Assembly (NCBI GenBank): GCA_013348725.1
Contig: CP054689.1
Coordinates: forward strand, 2,476,501-2,540,500
DNA from: Ectothiorhodospiraceae bacterium 2226
Lineage (GTDB): Bacteria; Pseudomonadota; Gammaproteobacteria; GCA-013348725
DNA: 64,000 nt
Direction of reading: 5' to 3'
Within the stretch, counting starts at the first letter, position 1; every line of letters starts with the position of its first letter. Under the pieces are notes generated by a model. It did no database searches. It was given only the letters and a program-made list of their open reading frames with translations, and was not told where the DNA came from. Shown here piece after piece: positions 44,142-53,232 of this stretch. The position numbers were made by a program, and so were the translations under genes.

Positions 44142-45647
44142 TTAGCCTACACCGCTCTCGCGCAAGGCCTGCTCGAGCGCGGATTGATCCAGCGCCGCCA
44201 GGGCCTCCGTGTCCAGCACGCGCACCGCCTGCACGCCCGCCTTGCCGGCCGCGGTGCGCCAGTCGCGCTCGCGTTGCGCGAGGTCGATGCCGCGTGCCTG
44301 AGCCGCGGCCGACTCCGCCAGCACGAGCAACAGCGGCGCGCCCGCCGTCTCGCCGATGTCGACGAGCCGCACGGTGGCGCCGCGGTCGGGGCTGCGGGCC
44401 ATGGAGGCCACCGCAAGCACGAAGCGCGGCGGCGTGCTCAGGCTGCGCAGCCCCGCCAGCGCGGCGGCCATCTCGGCGCGCGTGCCGACGTGGCCCGCGT
44501 CGACCACGCGCCACTGCGCGCCCCGCGGCGGCCAGTGCCCCGCCTCGTCGAGTTCCAGACCCACCAGCACGAAGTAATCCCCGCGGCCGAGAGGCGCGCG
44601 GCGCGGGGCGCGCGCGGGCGCCGGAATCGTCGGGGCCGGGCCGGCGGGAGGCGCCGTCTCGGCCTGGCGCAGCGCGAGCAGTGCCTCCTGGAACAGGGCG
44701 TGCCCCTGGTCCAGGCGCAGCCGGCGCGCGACGCGCCACGCCTGCAGCAGGCACAGCAGCCCGAACGCCAGGCGCGGCAGCAGGGCGTACACCACCAGGG
44801 CGACGATCAGAAACTGCCCCCAGGCCATGCGCCCGGCGCCGGGCGCCTCGCCGCCCAGGCGGGTGGCCTCCAGCAGGGCGCGGTCGGGCGCGGGCAGGCC
44901 CAGCGCGTCGGGCAGCCAGCCGAGGCTCAGGATGAGCCGGGCCGCCGCGTCGTCCGCCAGGATGGTGGTGCCCCACACGAAGTCGTACTGCGCGACGCTG
45001 AGGCTGACCACGCTGTAGAGCAAGGCGCCCAGCGCGAACGCCAGCCACGCAGCGTGGGTGATGGCGCCCAGCACCCAGCGGTCGAGCCCGTCGCGGAACA
45101 GCACCTCTCGCAGCGCGGACACCGCCAGGCGGCGCTCGGTTTGCGCGGCGCGCTCTTGGAGCGAGAGTTGCGCGAGCCGCCGTGCCGATTGCGTGCCGAG
45201 CCACGCCAACGCGTGGCCGATCACGCCGCCCGTCAGCCAGTCGGCCCCGCCGCGCCTGCGCCCGGCCAGCGAGGCGGCGAGGAACACCAGCCAGAGCAGG
45301 AGCAGCGCGAGTTGCACCCCGATCAGGGCGACCATGGCCTCGACGATGTTGATGGTCGTGCCTGTGCGGGTGAGCACCGAGGCGGCCGTCGAGTAACCGC
45401 CTGCGAACACCACCACGAGCAGGACGATCAGGGTGAACTTCAGCCACCAACCGACGGCGGCGAGTGCGGCCCCGAAGCGCTCGGCGGCCGCGCTGTGGGC
45501 GACCCACTGCAGCAGGCGGTGCTCGTCGTCGCCGCGCGCCTCACGCGCGCGCCGTGCGCCCGCAGTGTCATCGAGCAGCAGGGCCCTGGCGTCCGGGTGG
45601 CGCCTTAGCGCTTCGGCGATCAGCAGGGCCTTGAGTCGACCGCTCAT
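44142..45647 (-). CDS. DUF2868 family integral membrane protein
   Basis: The 501-residue protein starts MSGRLKALLIAEALRRHPDA and has four or more membrane helices (about residues 62-86, 101-125, 180-205, 285-310). It ends in a soluble domain with FVLVGLELDEAGHWPPRGAQ and LVLAESAAAQARGIDLAQRE. This is the DUF2868 family, found next to DUF3482 GTPases. The start at 45647 is chosen because the upstream extension is low-complexity sequence antisense to uppP. It is 11 bases after uppP and 77 bases before the GTPase gene. Confidence 0.83.
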   Translation of the reverse strand: MSGRLKALLIAEALRRHPDARALLLDDTAGARRAREARGDDEHRLLQWVAHSAAAERFGAALAAVGWWLKFTLIVLLVVVFAGGYSTAASVLTRTGTTINIVEAMVALIGVQLALLLLWLVFLAASLAGRRRGGADWLTGGVIGHALAWLGTQSARRLAQLSLQERAAQTERRLAVSALREVLFRDGLDRWVLGAITHAAWLAFALGALLYSVVSLSVAQYDFVWGTTILADDAAARLILSLGWLPDALGLPAPDRALLEATRLGGEAPGAGRMAWGQFLIVALVVYALLPRLAFGLLCLLQAWRVARRLRLDQGHALFQEALLALRQAETAPPAGPAPTIPAPARAPRRAPLGRGDYFVLVGLELDEAGHWPPRGAQWRVVDAGHVGTRAEMAAALAGLRSLSTPPRFVLAVASMARSPDRGATVRLVDIGETAGAPLLLVLAESAAAQARGIDLAQRERDWRTAAGKAGVQAVRVLDTEALAALDQSALEQALRESGVG

Positions 45648-45658
45648 GACGCCCCGCG

Positions 45659-46468
45659 CTACGCCCCGTTCGGCCAGAACAGGTAGAGCAGCACCAGCCC
45701 CAGCACGATGCGGTAGGCCACGAAGGGCTGCATGCCGATGCGTTTGATGAAGGCGATGAAGTAGTAAATGGTGAGATAGGCGCTGATGCCGGCCACCACC
45801 GCGCCGATGAGCATGGCGCCCCACGGCACCGGTTCGCCGAGACGGATCAGGTGCACGGTCTCCAGTCCCCCCGCCAACACGATCACCGGGATGGACAGCA
45901 GGAACGAGAAACGGGCCGCGGCCTCCCGGCTCAGGCCGAGCAGCAGCGCGGCCGTGATGGTGATCCCCGAGCGCGAGGTGCCGGGAATCAGCGCCAGGGC
46001 CTGGGCGCAGCCGATGAACAGCATGTCCCAGACGCTCAGCGAGTGCTCGTTGCGTCCCGTGCGGTGGCGCCAGTCCGCCCAGCCGAGCAGCAGGCCGAAA
46101 CCGATCAAGGCCCAGGCCATGATGAGCGGCGAGCGCATGCCCTCGGCGATCACGTCACGGAAGGCGAGTCCGGCGAGGCCGACGGGAATGGTGCCGAGCA
46201 GCACCCACCAAGCGAGTTTCGCGTCGGGCGTGATCTCGCGGGTCACCAGCGAACGGGTCCAGTCGCGCGACATCGCGAGCAGTTCATGCCGAAAGTAGAA
46301 CACCACGGCGCTGAGCGTGCCCACATGCGTCGCCACGTCGAAGGCGAGCCCCTGGTCCTCCCACGCGGTCAGCACCGGCACCAGAATCAGGTGGGCGCTG
46401 CTCGAGATGGGCAGGAATTCGGTCAGCCCCTGCACGACGGCAAGGACCAGCGTCTGCAAAAGATCCAT
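45659..46468 (-). CDS. uppP: Undecaprenyl-diphosphate phosphatase UppP (BacA)
   Basis: The 269-residue membrane phosphatase has the two family signatures: VVQGLTEFLPISSSAHLIL near the N-terminus (catalytic Glu and Ser cluster) and ALIPGTSRSGITITAALLLG in the middle, with the catalytic Arg. It recycles the undecaprenyl-phosphate carrier used for peptidoglycan and other surface polymers and gives bacitracin resistance. It may head an operon with the DUF2868/DUF3482 genes. No clear ribosome-binding sequence precedes its ATG. Confidence 0.95.
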   Translation of the reverse strand: MDLLQTLVLAVVQGLTEFLPISSSAHLILVPVLTAWEDQGLAFDVATHVGTLSAVVFYFRHELLAMSRDWTRSLVTREITPDAKLAWWVLLGTIPVGLAGLAFRDVIAEGMRSPLIMAWALIGFGLLLGWADWRHRTGRNEHSLSVWDMLFIGCAQALALIPGTSRSGITITAALLLGLSREAAARFSFLLSIPVIVLAGGLETVHLIRLGEPVPWGAMLIGAVVAGISAYLTIYYFIAFIKRIGMQPFVAYRIVLGLVLLYLFWPNGA

Positions 46469-46500
46469 AGATAATTGTCGTTCTGTGTGTGCCTAGCCGG

Positions 46501-47850
46501 TCAGAGCAGCACCGCCGTGGCGATCGAGAAATAGATCAGAATGCCCACCACGTCCGCGATGGAGGTGATGAGCGGCGCACTGGCCGTGGCGGGGTCCAGG
46601 TTGAAGCGGCTCAGCAGGAAAGGTAGCAGGATGCCGATCATACTGCCGATGACGACCACCAGCATCATGGCGAGCGACACCACGATCGCGACGTCGGTGC
46701 CGCCGCGCCAGAACCCCAAGCCGAACACCACCACCGCCACCGTCGCGCCGAGCGCCAGGGCGACCCCGAACTCCTTGGCCCACAGCCTGAACCAATCGCG
46801 AGCCTCCACGTCGCCGGTGGCCAGTGCGCGCACCATCAGCGTCGCGGCCTGGGCGCCGGCGTTACCCCCGCTGGCAACGATCAGCGGCAGGAAGAACACC
46901 AGCACGATCACCGCTTCCAGGGTCGCTTCGAAATAGGCGAGGCCCGCGCCGCTGAAGATGTTCACGAAGGTGAGCAGGGTCAGCCAGCCGACGCGCTTGC
47001 GGTAGAGCAGGCTCGCCTTGGCGTCGCGCAGGCTGAGGTCGATGGTGCCGACGGCACCGATCTTGTGGAAGTCCTCGGTGGTCTCCTGTTCGGCGACGTC
47101 CATCACGTCGTCCACCGTCACCAGACCGAGCAGCACGCCGTGCTGGTCGATAACCGGCAGCGCCTCGAGGTCGTAGTGACGGATCAGCCGCACCGCTTCC
47201 TCGCGGTCCTGCCATGCACCGATACTGACGAAGTAGCCCGGCATGAGGTCCGAGACGTGCGCGTCCGGCTCGGTGAGGATGAACTGCTTGATCTTGATGG
47301 CGTCGAGCAGTTTGCCCTGGTCGTCGGTGACGAAGATGACGTTGACCGTCTCGCCCTTTTGGCTCTGGGCGCGGATATGCTCCAGGGCACGCGAGATGCT
47401 CCAGTCCGGATGTACCGCGACGTAGCGCGGCGTCATCAGGCGTCCGGCGCTTTGCTCCGGGTAACCGAGCAGCTTGAGCGCCTGCTTGACGTCGGCCGGC
47501 GTGAGCCACTTGAGCAGGCGCTCCACGCCCTCGGGCGGCAGACTCTCCAGCAGCGCCGTGCGGTCGTCGGGCAGCAGGTTGGTGAGGACGTGGCGGCCTT
47601 CGGCGTAGTTCAGGTGGTCGAGCAGCTCCACCTGGCCACCGATGTTCAGATAAGAGAACGTGGGTGCCCAGCGCTCGCGCGGCAGCAGGCGTAAGACGCG
47701 CAGGCGCGCGCCGACGTCCATCGCATCGAGTTGCTGCGCGATGTCCTGGACGTGCATCTGCTCGAGCGCGGCAGGGACCTCGTCCCAGCGGTCCTGCTCG
47801 ATCAGCGCCCCGAGGTTGACGGTCAGTTCGTCCGGCTTGTTCTGTTCCAT
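46501..47850 (-). CDS. mgtE: Magnesium transporter MgtE
   Basis: The 449-residue protein shows the complete MgtE layout: an N-terminal superhelical domain (residues 1-130), two CBS domains (about 130-255, with LMTPRYVAVHPDWSISRALE and LPVIDQHGVLLGLVTVDDVM) and five C-terminal membrane helices (RVGWLTLLTFVNIFSGAGLA, LIVASGGNAGAQAATLMVRA, LDPATASAPLITSIADVVGI). It is a Mg2+-gated Mg2+ channel. ATG 47850 is preferred over a TTG nine codons earlier. No Mg2+ riboswitch was recognised in its leader. Confidence 0.95.
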   Translation of the reverse strand: MEQNKPDELTVNLGALIEQDRWDEVPAALEQMHVQDIAQQLDAMDVGARLRVLRLLPRERWAPTFSYLNIGGQVELLDHLNYAEGRHVLTNLLPDDRTALLESLPPEGVERLLKWLTPADVKQALKLLGYPEQSAGRLMTPRYVAVHPDWSISRALEHIRAQSQKGETVNVIFVTDDQGKLLDAIKIKQFILTEPDAHVSDLMPGYFVSIGAWQDREEAVRLIRHYDLEALPVIDQHGVLLGLVTVDDVMDVAEQETTEDFHKIGAVGTIDLSLRDAKASLLYRKRVGWLTLLTFVNIFSGAGLAYFEATLEAVIVLVFFLPLIVASGGNAGAQAATLMVRALATGDVEARDWFRLWAKEFGVALALGATVAVVVFGLGFWRGGTDVAIVVSLAMMLVVVIGSMIGILLPFLLSRFNLDPATASAPLITSIADVVGILIYFSIATAVLL

Positions 47851-47931
47851 ATCCGTTCTCTCGCTGACGGATTCCAAGGCGCTGATCCGATCAGGCTACC
47901 GACACCGGTCATGACGCAAGCAGAGCAAAGC

Positions 47932-48111
47932 CCACGCTTTTCGCTGTGCGTGGTCTGAGCCATCCGGGATGGATGGATTCAGACCTTCCCGCGGCACATG
48001 GAAGTGCCGCCGTGATCAGCGGCCATAGGCCGTTGATCACGAAGCACAGTGAAAACCACGCTTTTCGCTGTGCGTGGTCTGAGCCATCCAGGACGGATGG
48101 ATTCAGACCTT
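47932..48111. repeat. Multi-hairpin composite intergenic repeat, locus 2, with 56-base direct repeats
   Basis: Two direct repeats (47932-47987 and 48056-48111) match at 54 of 56 positions; each contains a CACGC...GCGTG hairpin and CCATCC-GGATGG-type modules. Between them lie GCGGCAC (47991-47997) pairing with GTGCCGC (48004-48010), and a near-perfect long stem at 48012-48040 (GTGATCA...TGATCAC with GGCC inner arms). It sits in the mgtE leader region, between mgtE and the outer-membrane gene. Related modules occur at 28629-28746 and in fragments near 25484-25530. Confidence 0.7.
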
Positions 48112-48114
48112 CAA

Positions 48115-48798
48115 TCAGTACCGCACGGCAAAGCCTACGATGAACCAATGGTCTGCGTCATTGCGCAGGGTGCGCCCATAGCTGATGTCGAGGTGCTTGT
48201 CCGCGCCGGTGACGGGCAACGCACGCAGACCCAGCTGCGCGGCCCGCTCGCCGCGGTCGGTACCGTACACCTCCGCGATGCCATGCAGGTGCGCCGTCAG
48301 CGTGCGATCGATGCCGACGCCCCCGCGCACGGCACGTTGGCGCGGGCCCTCTCGCTGTTCGGTGGCGCCCAGGTTGAGGTGTGCGACGGTCGCGCCCTGC
48401 GCAAAGGGTATCGACACCGGCAGGTTGAGCACGTACTCGACGATGCGGTCCTCGGTCCGATCATGCACGGCCGCCGCACTGAGCGCCCAGCCCCAGCGCT
48501 GGTCGGTCAACTCGCGCCCCAGCCACTTGCCTTGCAGCATGTAGGCGCGCTGCCAGCCCTCTGCGCGTAGGAAGTCGCCTTTGAGGGTGAGCTCCAGGCT
48601 GCCTATGCTGCAGGCGGGTGCGGCGTTGATGGCGTAGTCGCCGCCCTCCAGGCGCGTGTACCAGGCCTCCAGTTGGCAGGTGCCGGGGTCGGCGATGGCC
48701 GCGTCGTCGATCTCGTAATGGCCGCCCGCGGCCCACAGGGGAGGAGTGACGAGTGCGCCGAGGATGAGGCCGAGTCGGCGCTTGTCGTTGTTGATCAT
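48115..48798 (-). CDS. Secreted or outer-membrane protein of unknown function
   Basis: The 227-residue protein has a signal peptide (about residues 1-23, ending near PPLWAAG). The body consists of alternating strands such as CQLEAWYTRLEGGDYAINAA, LELTLKGDFLRAEGWQ, VEYVLNLPVSIPFAQGATVA and ends WFIVGFAVRY, a typical outer-membrane barrel terminus with a final Tyr. Two Cys (PGTCQ and APACS) may form a periplasmic disulfide. I recognise no named family. AGGGGA precedes ATG 48798. Confidence 0.7.
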   Translation of the reverse strand: MINNDKRRLGLILGALVTPPLWAAGGHYEIDDAAIADPGTCQLEAWYTRLEGGDYAINAAPACSIGSLELTLKGDFLRAEGWQRAYMLQGKWLGRELTDQRWGWALSAAAVHDRTEDRIVEYVLNLPVSIPFAQGATVAHLNLGATEQREGPRQRAVRGGVGIDRTLTAHLHGIAEVYGTDRGERAAQLGLRALPVTGADKHLDISYGRTLRNDADHWFIVGFAVRY

Positions 48799-49226
48799 TG
48801 TCAGTCCCCTGGGTCGGCGTCATTCAGCGTCGCGTGCGCATCCCGGGACGGAGCATGACGACACACGACCGCCATGCACACTGCCTGTGCAGGTACGCAT
48901 TACGCAGATGTTTCGGCAAATTGGGCGCGCCTGCTTCTAGCGGCGTCGCACCAGGCTGTCGGTACGTGGGGTATTGCAGGATTATTTTGATGCAACCTGC
49001 CTGTCACCGCTCCCTGGGACAGGCACGGCGCGCGGTCGAGGACGGCCGACGACGGCTGGAAAAGGGGCGGGGATCAATCCACGTAACTACAACTGTCGGT
49101 ATCCAAGACTACTGGTCCTTTGCTTCGCAAGGCGCGCACAGCTTAGCCAGCCGTTTGAAAGGTGTCAAAACCCGCGTTGCGGCGCTTTGTCCGCGACGGC
49201 GTATCCTCGCGGGGGAGTGGTCTCGT
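48799..49226. other. 428-base gap without a supported gene
   Basis: An open frame crosses most of this gap on the plus strand, but it shows no domain, no ribosome-binding site and codon use unlike neighbouring genes. An imperfect CCTGTC...GACAGG hairpin lies near 49000. It separates the outer-membrane protein gene's start (leftward) from the end of the mscS gene. Confidence 0.5.
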
Positions 49227-49793
49227 CTAGAGGTCGCGCCGTGAGGCAGCCAGGGGCGCCGCGCCGGGACTCGCCGGCGCGGGCGTCGCCGGCGGCTGTT
49301 CGTCCTCCCCCAGCACGATGCTGTGCGTGAACAACACCGAGTTCGGGATCAGGATGCGCTGCGGGCCGCGCTGCAGGGTGGTGTAGCGCAGGTCGATGCC
49401 GGTGACGATGCCGTCGAAGCCCGCGACGTTGATGTACGCGCCGCGCCGGAACGGCTTGTAGATCAAGACCAGCACCCCGGCGAGCAGGTTCGACAGCGCG
49501 TCGCGCAGCGCAAAGCCCAACGCGAAGCCGGTGAGCCCGAGTCCGGCGATGAGCGCGGAGACGTTGATGCCGATGGTGCCTAACGCCGAGATGGCACCGA
49601 TCACGATCAGGCCGTACTTCATCGCCTGGCCGACCAGTTCGACCACGTCGCGCGCCGCCTGGTCGCCGCCGCGTCCGATGCGCGCGGTGATCCGGCACAC
49701 CGCCCAGCCGAAACCCCAGAATACCCCCAGTATCAGCAATCCCGCCCCGATGCGCGGCAACAGCCGCAGGGCGTCGTCGAGCAAGGCTTCCAC
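49227..49793 (-). CDS. Small-conductance mechanosensitive channel (MscS family)
   Basis: The 188-residue protein is a minimal MscS: two N-terminal membrane helices, then the conserved pore helix and beta domain (SALIAGLGLTGFALGFALRD, ALSNLLAGVLVLIYKPFRRG, VTGIDLRYTTLQRGPQRILI followed by PNSVLF), and a short Pro/Ala-rich tail in place of the usual large C-terminal domain. GTG 49793 is chosen because a G-rich ribosome-binding sequence (GGGGGGAG) precedes it. It opens under membrane tension to release solutes on osmotic downshock. It follows lplT by 68 bases and may be in the same transcript. Confidence 0.85.
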   Translation of the reverse strand: MEALLDDALRLLPRIGAGLLILGVFWGFGWAVCRITARIGRGGDQAARDVVELVGQAMKYGLIVIGAISALGTIGINVSALIAGLGLTGFALGFALRDALSNLLAGVLVLIYKPFRRGAYINVAGFDGIVTGIDLRYTTLQRGPQRILIPNSVLFTHSIVLGEDEQPPATPAPASPGAAPLAASRRDL

Positions 49794-49861
49794 CGCTCCC
49801 CCCGGGTTGGCGCCCGCACGCGGCGGGCAGCAGCACTCTGGGGAAAGTGTAGCCTTCCGTT

Positions 49862-51076
49862 TCAGTTGCTTGCATCGGCGCCCGGCGCCTCCCCGGGCAC
49901 CTCGTCCGCCGGCGCGTCCGCGGGCGCGGGGTCCGGCGGCAGCTGCATGGACACCAGAAACGTCGCCAGCAGCACCAGCAGCCCCACCACGGCGATGGCC
50001 CCCACCGGGTGCGCGCCTTGGCCCGCGGCGTAGGTGTACACGCCGACCGTTGTAAGCATGGCGAGGTTCTCGAAGAAGTTCTGCAGGGCCACGGCGCCGC
50101 CGCTGCCCACGGTGCGATGCCCGATCTCTTGCAGCGCGGCGTTGACCGGCACCATGAACAGGCCGCCGCAGACACCGATGTACACCAGCACCAAGTAGGC
50201 GGGGAGCAGGGCCTGCACCTGAGTGAGCGCGAGGATGCCCAGGCCCATGAGGTAGGCGGCCAGACGCGCGCGGCGCAGGCGCTCGATCGGGATGAGACGC
50301 GGCACGAGGATGGCGCCGATGACGATCCCGACGGCCAGCGCCAGGGTCAGCTCGGCAATGTCGGCCGCGCTCTGGGTGGCCAGCACCAGCGGCGCCCAAC
50401 TCACCAGCACCAGGCGCAGCACCGCGGCGGCGGCCCAGAACAGCCCTGAGCCCAGCATTACAAAGCGCGCGCGCTGGGAGGCGAACAGCGCGCGCATCAT
50501 GCGCCCGAAGTGACGCACGCCGCTCTGGGCCGCGTGCAGGGCCTGAGTGCGCGGGATCAACAGCGTCGCGGTGAGCGACAGGACGTAGCACGCGGCGGCC
50601 AGCAGCAGGGCGGCGGTGATGGAGCTGTCCGCCACGCGCGCACCCACCACCGTGCCGAGGATGATGGCGACGATGGTCGAGCCCTCGATCCAGCCGTTGG
50701 CTTGCACCAAGCGGGTGTGAGCCACCATCTCGGGGAGGATGCCGTACTTCGCCGGGCCGTACACGGCGGCGCCGACGCCGACCAGCGCGTAGGCGGCGAT
50801 CGGGTCCACGCCCGCCAGCATCAGGGCGACGCCCGCCCCCTTGAGCACGTTGCCGATCAGCAGCACCTGGGCCTTGGGGCGGCTGTCCGCGAACGCCCCC
50901 ACCCACGGCGCGAGCGCCACGAAGGCCACCAGGAAGGCCGCCTGCATGGCGGGTACGTACCACGGCGCGGTGTCCGCCGTGTGCAGCACCATCGCGATGG
51001 CGGTGAACAGGATCGCGTTGTCGGCGAAGGCCGTGAGGAACTGCGCCACGAGCAGCGCGTACACCCCGCGGTTCAT
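49862..51076 (-). CDS. lplT: Lysophospholipid transporter LplT (MFS)
   Basis: The 404-residue protein has twelve membrane helices and starts MNRGVYALLVAQFLTAFADN. ALAPWVGAFADSRPKAQVLL and AAVYGPAKYGILPEM are family-typical. The last 25 residues are Ala/Pro/Asp-rich. LplT flips 2-acyl-glycerophosphoethanolamine inward for re-acylation by Aas, whose gene overlaps it by 4 bases directly upstream. The gene pair and order match E. coli in function; there they are also adjacent. Confidence 0.93.
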   Translation of the reverse strand: MNRGVYALLVAQFLTAFADNAILFTAIAMVLHTADTAPWYVPAMQAAFLVAFVALAPWVGAFADSRPKAQVLLIGNVLKGAGVALMLAGVDPIAAYALVGVGAAVYGPAKYGILPEMVAHTRLVQANGWIEGSTIVAIILGTVVGARVADSSITAALLLAAACYVLSLTATLLIPRTQALHAAQSGVRHFGRMMRALFASQRARFVMLGSGLFWAAAAVLRLVLVSWAPLVLATQSAADIAELTLALAVGIVIGAILVPRLIPIERLRRARLAAYLMGLGILALTQVQALLPAYLVLVYIGVCGGLFMVPVNAALQEIGHRTVGSGGAVALQNFFENLAMLTTVGVYTYAAGQGAHPVGAIAVVGLLVLLATFLVSMQLPPDPAPADAPADEVPGEAPGADASN

Positions 51077-53223
51077 GCGACCGCCTCCTCGGCGAGCGTC
51101 TGGAGCTTGGCGTAGTCCGTCTTGCCGCTGCCGAGCACCGGGATGGTCGGTACCACGACCACGCGTTTGGGCACGTTGATCTCGCCCAGGCTGTCGCGCT
51201 GCGCCCGCGCCACGAGCTCGGCGCGCGCGGCATCGGGCTGGCTGGTGTAGAGCACCAGGCGCTCGCCCTTGTTCGCGTCGGGCACGCTCACCACCGCGTG
51301 CTGCGCCTGCGGCCAGGTGCGCGCGGCGAGTTCCTCGGCCGTGGTCAACGAGACCATCTCGCCGCCGATCTTGGCGAAGCGCTTGGCACGGCCGCGGATA
51401 TGGACGAAACCGCGTTCGTCGACGCTCACGATGTCGCCCAGGTCATACCAGCCGGGACCCTGCGCGGTGGCCGGCGGCACCAGCTCGCCCGGCCGCTCGG
51501 GCAGCAGGTGGCCGAGCATGACGTTGGGCCCGCGCACCGCGAGGCGCCCGCCCTCGCTCACGCCGGGTACCGGCTCCAGGCGCCACTCGATGCCGGGCAG
51601 CAGCCGGCCGGTGGAACCGGCGAGGAAATCCATGGGCGTGTTCATGCTGAGCACCGGGCTGGTCTCGGTTGCGCCGTAGCCCTCGAACACGCGGATGCCG
51701 AACTTCTCGGCCCACACGCGCCGCGTCTCATCCTGCAACTTCTCCGCGCCCGCGAACACGTAGCGAATGCTGTAGAAGTCGTAGGGATGGGCGTGGCGCG
51801 CGTAGCCCTTCAGGAAGGTGTTGGTGCCGAACAGCACCGTCGCGTTGATGTCGTAGGCCACCTCGGGGACGATGCGGTAGTGCAGCGGCGAGGGATAGAA
51901 GAAGGTGCGCATGCCGGACAGCAGCGGCAGCAGCGTGCCGGCCGTGAGGCCGAAGGAGTGGAACACGGGCAGGGCGTTCAGGATCACGTCCTGCGCACTG
52001 AAGGCGATGCGCGCGGCGATCTGCTCGCGGTTGGCGAGCAGATTGGCGTGCGAGAGCACCACCCCCTTGGGCGCGCCTTCGGAGCCGGACGTGAACAGCA
52101 CGACCGCGGGATCGTCCGGACGCGCGCGACGCTTGTGCCAGCGGGCGTGGTAGGGGAACAGCGCGGCACGCAGCTTGTCGAGCGGGTCGAGGCGCGCGGC
52201 GAGGTCTTCCAGATAGATGACGGTGGTGTGCGCCGCCAGCGCCTGCACCGCGGCGTCGAGCTTGGCCGCGGCGACGAAGCGCCGGGAGGTGTACACGACC
52301 TCAACGCGCGCGGTGCGGCAGGTGGAGGCGAGCGCGCGGGCGCCGAGGGTGTAGTTGAGCATGGCGGGCACGCGGCCCTGTATGTGCAGCGCGAAGAAGG
52401 CGACCGCGGCGGCGGTCGCATTGGGCAACATCAGGCCGACGGTGTCCCCCGGTCGGGCGTCGGGCGCCATCGCGCGGCCGAGAGCGTACGCGCGGGCGAG
52501 CACGGCGTTGTAGCTCAGCGGGCGGCGCTGGATGTCCTCCACCACGCGTTTGCGCCCGCCGTGCACGCGCCGGGCGTCCAGCAGCGCCTCGAGCAGCGTG
52601 CGGCGGTAGTCGGAACTGGCGAACATCATCTGGGTCATCACGTCCGCCAGCGCGGCGCCCGCGTGGTGGCGCCGCGCGCGGCCGCGCACCTCTTCCGGGA
52701 CCTCGAGGCGCACGGGCGGCTGGATGGCGAGGCGGATGCGCGGGAACCAGCGCAGCCGCACCCGCCCGCGCAGGCGCGAGAAGGGCGTGTACTGCGCGCC
52801 GTCGATACGCACCGGCAGCAAGGTCGCGCCGGACTTGTCGGCCACCATGCCGGTGCCGTCGTAGATCTTCATCAGCGAGCCGGTGACCGTGATGCGCCCC
52901 TCCGGAAAGATGACGGCGCGGCGGTCCTCCTGCAGATAGCGGATCAGCGCGCGGGTCGCGTAGGGGCTGGTGGGGTCCATGGGAAAGGCGTCGACTAGGC
53001 GGATCAGCGGGCGCAGCCACCAGCGTGCGGCGACGTGCGTGTTGACGGCGAAGGTGAGCCGGTCGGGGAGGAACACCGCGAGCAGCAGGGCGTCCAGGAA
53101 GGAGGTGTGATTGGCGACCACCAATACTCGCTTGCCCGCCGCGTGATAGTGCTCCATGCCGCTCAGTTCGACGCGGTAGAGGCGGGTCAGCAGTAGGCGC
53201 AACAGCCATTTGAGCGCATTCAT
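51073..53223 (-). CDS. aas: Bifunctional 2-acylglycerophosphoethanolamine acyltransferase/acyl-ACP synthetase Aas
   Basis: The 716-residue two-domain enzyme has an N-terminal PlsC-type acyltransferase with the motif NHTSFLDALL and the FPEGRITVTG block, and from about residue 200 an AMP-forming acyl-ACP synthetase domain (VVLFTSGSEGAPKGVVLSHA, FEGYGATETSPVLSMNTP, YDLGDIVSVDERGFVHIRGR). The size and layout match E. coli Aas. Together with LplT it repairs lysophospholipids at the inner membrane. GGGGGAA lies before the ATG, and the leader carries an 18-base tandem repeat. Confidence 0.95.
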   Translation of the reverse strand: MNALKWLLRLLLTRLYRVELSGMEHYHAAGKRVLVVANHTSFLDALLLAVFLPDRLTFAVNTHVAARWWLRPLIRLVDAFPMDPTSPYATRALIRYLQEDRRAVIFPEGRITVTGSLMKIYDGTGMVADKSGATLLPVRIDGAQYTPFSRLRGRVRLRWFPRIRLAIQPPVRLEVPEEVRGRARRHHAGAALADVMTQMMFASSDYRRTLLEALLDARRVHGGRKRVVEDIQRRPLSYNAVLARAYALGRAMAPDARPGDTVGLMLPNATAAAVAFFALHIQGRVPAMLNYTLGARALASTCRTARVEVVYTSRRFVAAAKLDAAVQALAAHTTVIYLEDLAARLDPLDKLRAALFPYHARWHKRRARPDDPAVVLFTSGSEGAPKGVVLSHANLLANREQIAARIAFSAQDVILNALPVFHSFGLTAGTLLPLLSGMRTFFYPSPLHYRIVPEVAYDINATVLFGTNTFLKGYARHAHPYDFYSIRYVFAGAEKLQDETRRVWAEKFGIRVFEGYGATETSPVLSMNTPMDFLAGSTGRLLPGIEWRLEPVPGVSEGGRLAVRGPNVMLGHLLPERPGELVPPATAQGPGWYDLGDIVSVDERGFVHIRGRAKRFAKIGGEMVSLTTAEELAARTWPQAQHAVVSVPDANKGERLVLYTSQPDAARAELVARAQRDSLGEINVPKRVVVVPTIPVLGSGKTDYAKLQTLAEEAVA

Positions 53224-53232
53224 CGGGAGTTC

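Noticed and set aside
47932-48111. CRISPR array
   Set aside because: There are only two direct repeats, each 56 bases long with internal hairpins, separated by structured rather than unique spacer-like DNA, and no cas genes are present.
47851-48114. Mg2+-sensing riboswitch upstream of mgtE
   Set aside because: The region is highly structured, but it is made of the same repeat modules found elsewhere in the window. I could not recognise the conserved core of the M-box.
48798-49244. Plus-strand open frame of 148 codons
   Set aside because: It has no ribosome-binding site, no domain and an amino-acid composition unlike the neighbouring proteins.
49227-51233. 668-codon minus-strand frame over mscS and lplT
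   Set aside because: Only the last 188 codons are MscS-like. The rest is the out-of-frame shadow of lplT and aas.
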